Part shown: in pieces, positions 22,416 through 25,397 of the stretch
How positions within the stretch are numbered: the first letter of the stretch is position 1
How the letters are laid out: each line of letters opens with the position of its first letter
Source: Verrucomicrobiota bacterium
GTDB lineage: Bacteria > Chlamydiota > Chlamydiia > Chlamydiales > JAEYWL01
Direction of reading: 5' to 3'
Assembly: GCA_023428915.1 (NCBI GenBank)
Contig: JAEYWL010000004.1
Coordinates: 1 to 25,397, forward strand
Length of the DNA stretch: 25,397 bases
Made by a program: the position numbers and the translations under genes
Notes under the pieces: model-generated
Database searches by the model: none
What the model was told of the DNA's origin: nothing
Seen by the model: the letters and a program-made list of their open reading frames with translations, nothing else

Positions 22416-25231
22416 TGGATTCGTTAAAAGGCAGTTTAGATTTAAATAAATTGTTGCATGATTTAGCCAGCAAATACAGCGAGTTGGATAGAGTTACATT
22501 TCAGCCCGGTAAAGGCTTGCAAACCTCTAGGTGGTTTAATTTTCAGACTGCTATACGTTTGGTTTGCTACTATACTGGCAATGATAAAGCCTATTTGGAT
22601 GGGCGGTTTCAAAACTTAGCAAAAGCAATGTTTGCCAGCATGCAACCTCCTCCCAAAAGCGATCCAAGGATAATTATAATCGATGAAAATAAGTCAGAAG
22701 AACTATTGCTTGAAGAGGAAAGCGTCCCTGCCAAACAACATGATGCCCATACAACTTTTATTCCCTTAATGAGCTCGGGTGTATTCAGTCAACTCAGCAT
22801 GGATTCGGCCCAGAATAAAAGGACTGTCATCGAGCAGCTGCTACCAGAATTAATCAAATATCTTCAAGAGAATACGCCTTCTGCAACTCCCCTCCCCCTT
22901 TCCTTACCAACAAACTACGCCTTGCTGCTGCTTCAAATCCAAGAGTTTGCTTCTCTTTTGCCATATGCGCATTTAGTCCCCCGTTTACGAGCCATCCCGC
23001 AGATATATAAAAGAATTGCTGAAATAAATAAAGAAATAATAAATCTCGAACTCGACTTAAAGATACTTGAATTAGAATTCGAACCCGTACAGTCAGAAGA
23101 CCAAGAACTTCAGTCTGTGGTAAATAAAGAGATGCTCACAGAAGAAGAGGTTTCCAAGAAAATCGAGGCTGCAAAAAAAACAATTGCACATCTTGAAAGT
23201 CAAAAAGATACTTTTATCGCTTCAGTTCCAGTGTCAATTAAGAATATTTTTTGTAATCGATATAAACGCCAACCCAATCCAAGCGAAATTGAATCCATAG
23301 AAAAAAAGCTTAAGGAAATGCCTCTGCCATCTTGTTATTCGGCAGAACCAATGGAAAATTTTTCAGAAAACACACTTAAGCCCCTGGAAGATCTCTATTA
23401 TAGCGAATATGTAGACACTATTACTGCAAAATTCTTTAAAGCCAATGGGTTTACAAAGGAATTTCCTCCGACCTGTGAATTTAAAAAAACCTTTACCGAC
23501 AACCTTCTTTTATTCTTAAATACTCTCGTATATAGTCTAGAACAGCAAGCTGCTTTAAATAAAGCCCTTGAAGTCTATGATGAGTTTTTTTACAAGCATG
23601 GTTCAGTAGAAGTTCAAAACAAACAGCTAATACCCACTCATTTGCAACTGGCAGCAGCCTTTAAACTCATCGACAACAATTTTTTTGATCTCGAGTTAGA
23701 GACCTCGCATGAGCATATCTTTGCTGCAAGAATACTACAAACTGTCATGATCGGCCCTTTTGTAGATATTTTTCTTCTTCAGCCCACACAACATACTTAT
23801 ACAAGCTATCGTCATTTGTTAGATAATTTTAACACTATGGCAGAAGCTTTTAAGCTGCATGCTGAATTTGTCAAAACCATTGGAGAACAAGCAGTTAAAC
23901 GGCATGCAGATTTTGTTAAAAATGCGGCAAGCTTAGCGGTCAAACTCCATGCAGACTTCATTAATAACAAACCTGAGTCATCGCTTAAACAAAGTCAAGA
24001 ATTTGCTAAAAATACTATGGAGCAAATTTTTAAACCCCATGCAGACATTGTTAAACCCTCAGACAATCCTGTATCCATTGATGCAACTGGACAGCCCCAG
24101 CCTACCTATGAGCAGTTGCACATGGCTCTTGAGTTAATTGCAAAAGAACATTCACATATTATTGCAATTGGACCAAACTCTGAAATTGAGAAAAAAATCT
24201 TAGCTGCCAGATTTGTCCAAGCAGTCCTAGTGGGGCCGGCCATTCTTCATTCCCCGCTGCCTGCATCTGAATATTGCTTAACATTTAAAGGTTTAGAACA
24301 AGTACAAAAAGCCATTGCTTATAATTTTGCAAGGAATTCAAAAAATAGAAGACCTGCATTTATCGATTGGCTATTAATTTATCTGCCGCCTAGGGAAGGC
24401 GTAGCCAAACCAGATAGGGATGAACAAGTGAAAAAAGCAATTGATCTCTTCTTTAGCGACTCTTCACGAAATTTATATTTTACTTACAAAGGCATTAACT
24501 ATACAGATCTCAAGGAATTCTTTTACCAGGCAGTAAAAGTTGAATATTTTAATCAATTGCAAGAACAAATACAAAGCGAATACAAAAAAGCGGAATGGTT
24601 TGCTAATAAGATTAGGGTAAAACCTACACCCCAAAGTTTTAAAGATACTATATTGAATTCCGTTAGCCTTAGTCAGTCAGGCAGAAACCTAGATTTAGAC
24701 TCTATCATAGAAAGCATGACGTTTAGCAAAACGCAGATTGCAGAGTTGAAAAAGCATTGTACGCTATCTGAAGAAAAAATTGAAATTTTGGGTTTGGCAA
24801 AAGGGATTGAGCTCATGCTGTTAGGCTCTCAAGCCTTGAGGGATACACCCACAAAAAATTTTGTTCCAGGAGCTAAAATTGAGGAAGGCTATGAAGGCAT
24901 TAAGGGTTCAGCTGAGTGCGACTTAAGCAAAATCCTTGGCAAAAATATCATGCCAAACACTAATGGCCCAGGAATAATTATCCAACCTTGTCAAGTCTCT
25001 GATGATTTTAACAAGACTGTCATAGATCAAGAATATGAAGCTACTTTCTTTCAAGAAGTCAACATGCTCCATTCTGGCTTTAGATATAGCACACGTATGG
25101 AATTTCCCTCGCTTGCGAGCCCGGGCGGAACCGCGCGCTATACCACTTACGCAGATTTGCGTTTACCGCCAGACATATGGATATTGGAAAAATTCAGCGA
25201 ATTTGCTTCAGAGGCGGCGCATTCAACTTGA
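22415..25231 (+). CDS. Unrecognised repeat protein, 938 aa
   Basis: I do not recognise this protein. The ATG at 22415 overlaps the tamB stop (TGATG) and has GGGAGA upstream; an in-frame ATG at 22397 would add six residues. No signal peptide or membrane segment is seen. A coiled coil covers about 205-275 (EINKEIINLELDLKILELEFE, then KKIEAAKKTIAHLESQK). Five tandem 15-residue repeats of K-x-H-A-D-F-V-K type are encoded at 23852-24076. They lie between two diverged copies of one ~65-residue module (23633-23832 with HIFAARILQTVMIGPFVDI; 24101-24300 with KILAARFVQAVLVGPAILH). The composition and repeats suit a chlamydial effector or scaffold, which is inference. Coupling to tamB may be only a transcript arrangement. 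Confidence 0.75.
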   Translation: MDSLKGSLDLNKLLHDLASKYSELDRVTFQPGKGLQTSRWFNFQTAIRLVCYYTGNDKAYLDGRFQNLAKAMFASMQPPPKSDPRIIIIDENKSEELLLEEESVPAKQHDAHTTFIPLMSSGVFSQLSMDSAQNKRTVIEQLLPELIKYLQENTPSATPLPLSLPTNYALLLLQIQEFASLLPYAHLVPRLRAIPQIYKRIAEINKEIINLELDLKILELEFEPVQSEDQELQSVVNKEMLTEEEVSKKIEAAKKTIAHLESQKDTFIASVPVSIKNIFCNRYKRQPNPSEIESIEKKLKEMPLPSCYSAEPMENFSENTLKPLEDLYYSEYVDTITAKFFKANGFTKEFPPTCEFKKTFTDNLLLFLNTLVYSLEQQAALNKALEVYDEFFYKHGSVEVQNKQLIPTHLQLAAAFKLIDNNFFDLELETSHEHIFAARILQTVMIGPFVDIFLLQPTQHTYTSYRHLLDNFNTMAEAFKLHAEFVKTIGEQAVKRHADFVKNAASLAVKLHADFINNKPESSLKQSQEFAKNTMEQIFKPHADIVKPSDNPVSIDATGQPQPTYEQLHMALELIAKEHSHIIAIGPNSEIEKKILAARFVQAVLVGPAILHSPLPASEYCLTFKGLEQVQKAIAYNFARNSKNRRPAFIDWLLIYLPPREGVAKPDRDEQVKKAIDLFFSDSSRNLYFTYKGINYTDLKEFFYQAVKVEYFNQLQEQIQSEYKKAEWFANKIRVKPTPQSFKDTILNSVSLSQSGRNLDLDSIIESMTFSKTQIAELKKHCTLSEEKIEILGLAKGIELMLLGSQALRDTPTKNFVPGAKIEEGYEGIKGSAECDLSKILGKNIMPNTNGPGIIIQPCQVSDDFNKTVIDQEYEATFFQEVNMLHSGFRYSTRMEFPSLASPGGTARYTTYADLRLPPDIWILEKFSEFASEAAHST
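23852..24076 (+). repeat. Five tandem 45-bp coding repeats
   Basis: Five consecutive 45-base units code KLHAEFVKTIGEQAV, KRHADFVKNAASLAV, KLHADFINNKPESSL, KQSQEFAKNTMEQIF and KPHADIVKPSDNPVS. The first eight positions are best conserved. The units have diverged at DNA level, so the array is old. The predicted structure is a row of amphipathic helices. Confidence 0.85.
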
Positions 25232-25278
25232 CCTCTGACATCTTGAGACAGTTGCATAAGTCTGAGTGAAGCGCTTAA

Positions 25279-25376
25279 ATGGACAATGGACCTTAATGAC
25301 GCCATGGACCTTATGGACTTAATGGACTAAGCGCCAATTGCTTGTCGTAAATGTCTTTGGCGTCGTTAAGGTCCAT
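25279..25376. repeat. ATGGAC array with 19-bp inverted repeat
   Basis: ATGGAC occurs five times, at 25279, 25286, 25304, 25313 and 25322, three of these at a 9-base period. The 19-base block atggaccttaatgacgcca (25286-25304) is inverted at 25358-25376 with one change that would be a G-U pair in RNA. The array follows the last gene by 47 bases. It may be a large terminator-like hairpin or an intergenic mobile repeat; no T-run is present within the window. Confidence 0.7.
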
Positions 25377-25397
25377 AATGTCATTTGATATAGCTAA

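Noticed and set aside
23852..24076. 45-bp repeats considered as a CRISPR or intergenic satellite
   Set aside because: They are fully in frame within a long ORF and conserved at protein rather than DNA level.
1..25397. tRNA, rRNA or riboswitch genes
   Set aside because: No cloverleaf, rRNA-like segment or known riboswitch core was recognised on reading either strand. A covariance-model scan would be needed for certainty.

Overview
The window looks like part of the chromosome of an amoeba-associated (Parachlamydiaceae-like) member of the Chlamydiae. The strongest evidence is a cysteine-rich outer-envelope locus (two small Cys-rich lipoproteins followed by an OmcB protein with DUF11-type repeats) together with a tpiA / xseA-xseB-dxs neighbourhood that I recall, without being able to check, as conserved in Chlamydia. 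Moderate GC content, many chlamydia-specific or unrecognised proteins, insertion-sequence debris and intergenic palindromes fit an environmental chlamydia better than the reduced genomes of animal-pathogen Chlamydiaceae.

Layout. 1-292: hairpins, a possible gene remnant and one copy of a dispersed palindrome. 293-1364 (minus): tpiA then secG, probably one operon. 1494-6057 (plus): xseA-xseB-dxs-nadK, tightly spaced, covering exonuclease VII, the first step of MEP isoprenoid synthesis, and NADP synthesis. 6058-6640: a 583-base AT-rich leader. 6641-9132 (plus): omcA, a second omcA-like lipoprotein and omcB, separated by two intercistronic stem-loops and closed by a very strong terminator at 9155-9188. 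9300-10193: a decayed IS481-family element whose two ends each carry a doubled 25-bp-period repeat. 10194-10676: debris and a promoter. 10677-11297: a YcaC-type cysteine hydrolase very like the enterobacterial protein, probably acquired by transfer.

11378-25231 (plus) holds mainly chlamydial or unrecognised genes: a 576-residue protein, a protein with an Apea-like HEPN segment (R-x4-H motif), a small ORF overlapping maf, maf, an exported HEAT-repeat protein, a large protein with a GNAT acetyltransferase domain, a TamB-like outer-membrane biogenesis protein, and a 944-residue protein with five tandem 15-residue repeats framed by two copies of a diverged module. Two related imperfect palindromes (13109-13239 and 17234-17399) begin at or directly after stop codons and look like MITEs or mobile terminator-like elements. 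The window ends in an array of ATGGAC motifs with a 19-bp inverted repeat.

The best candidates for something new are the paired palindromic elements, the HEPN protein, the repeat-built 944-residue protein, and the structured omcA-omcA2-omcB transcript. All functional statements come from reading the sequence; no database search was run.
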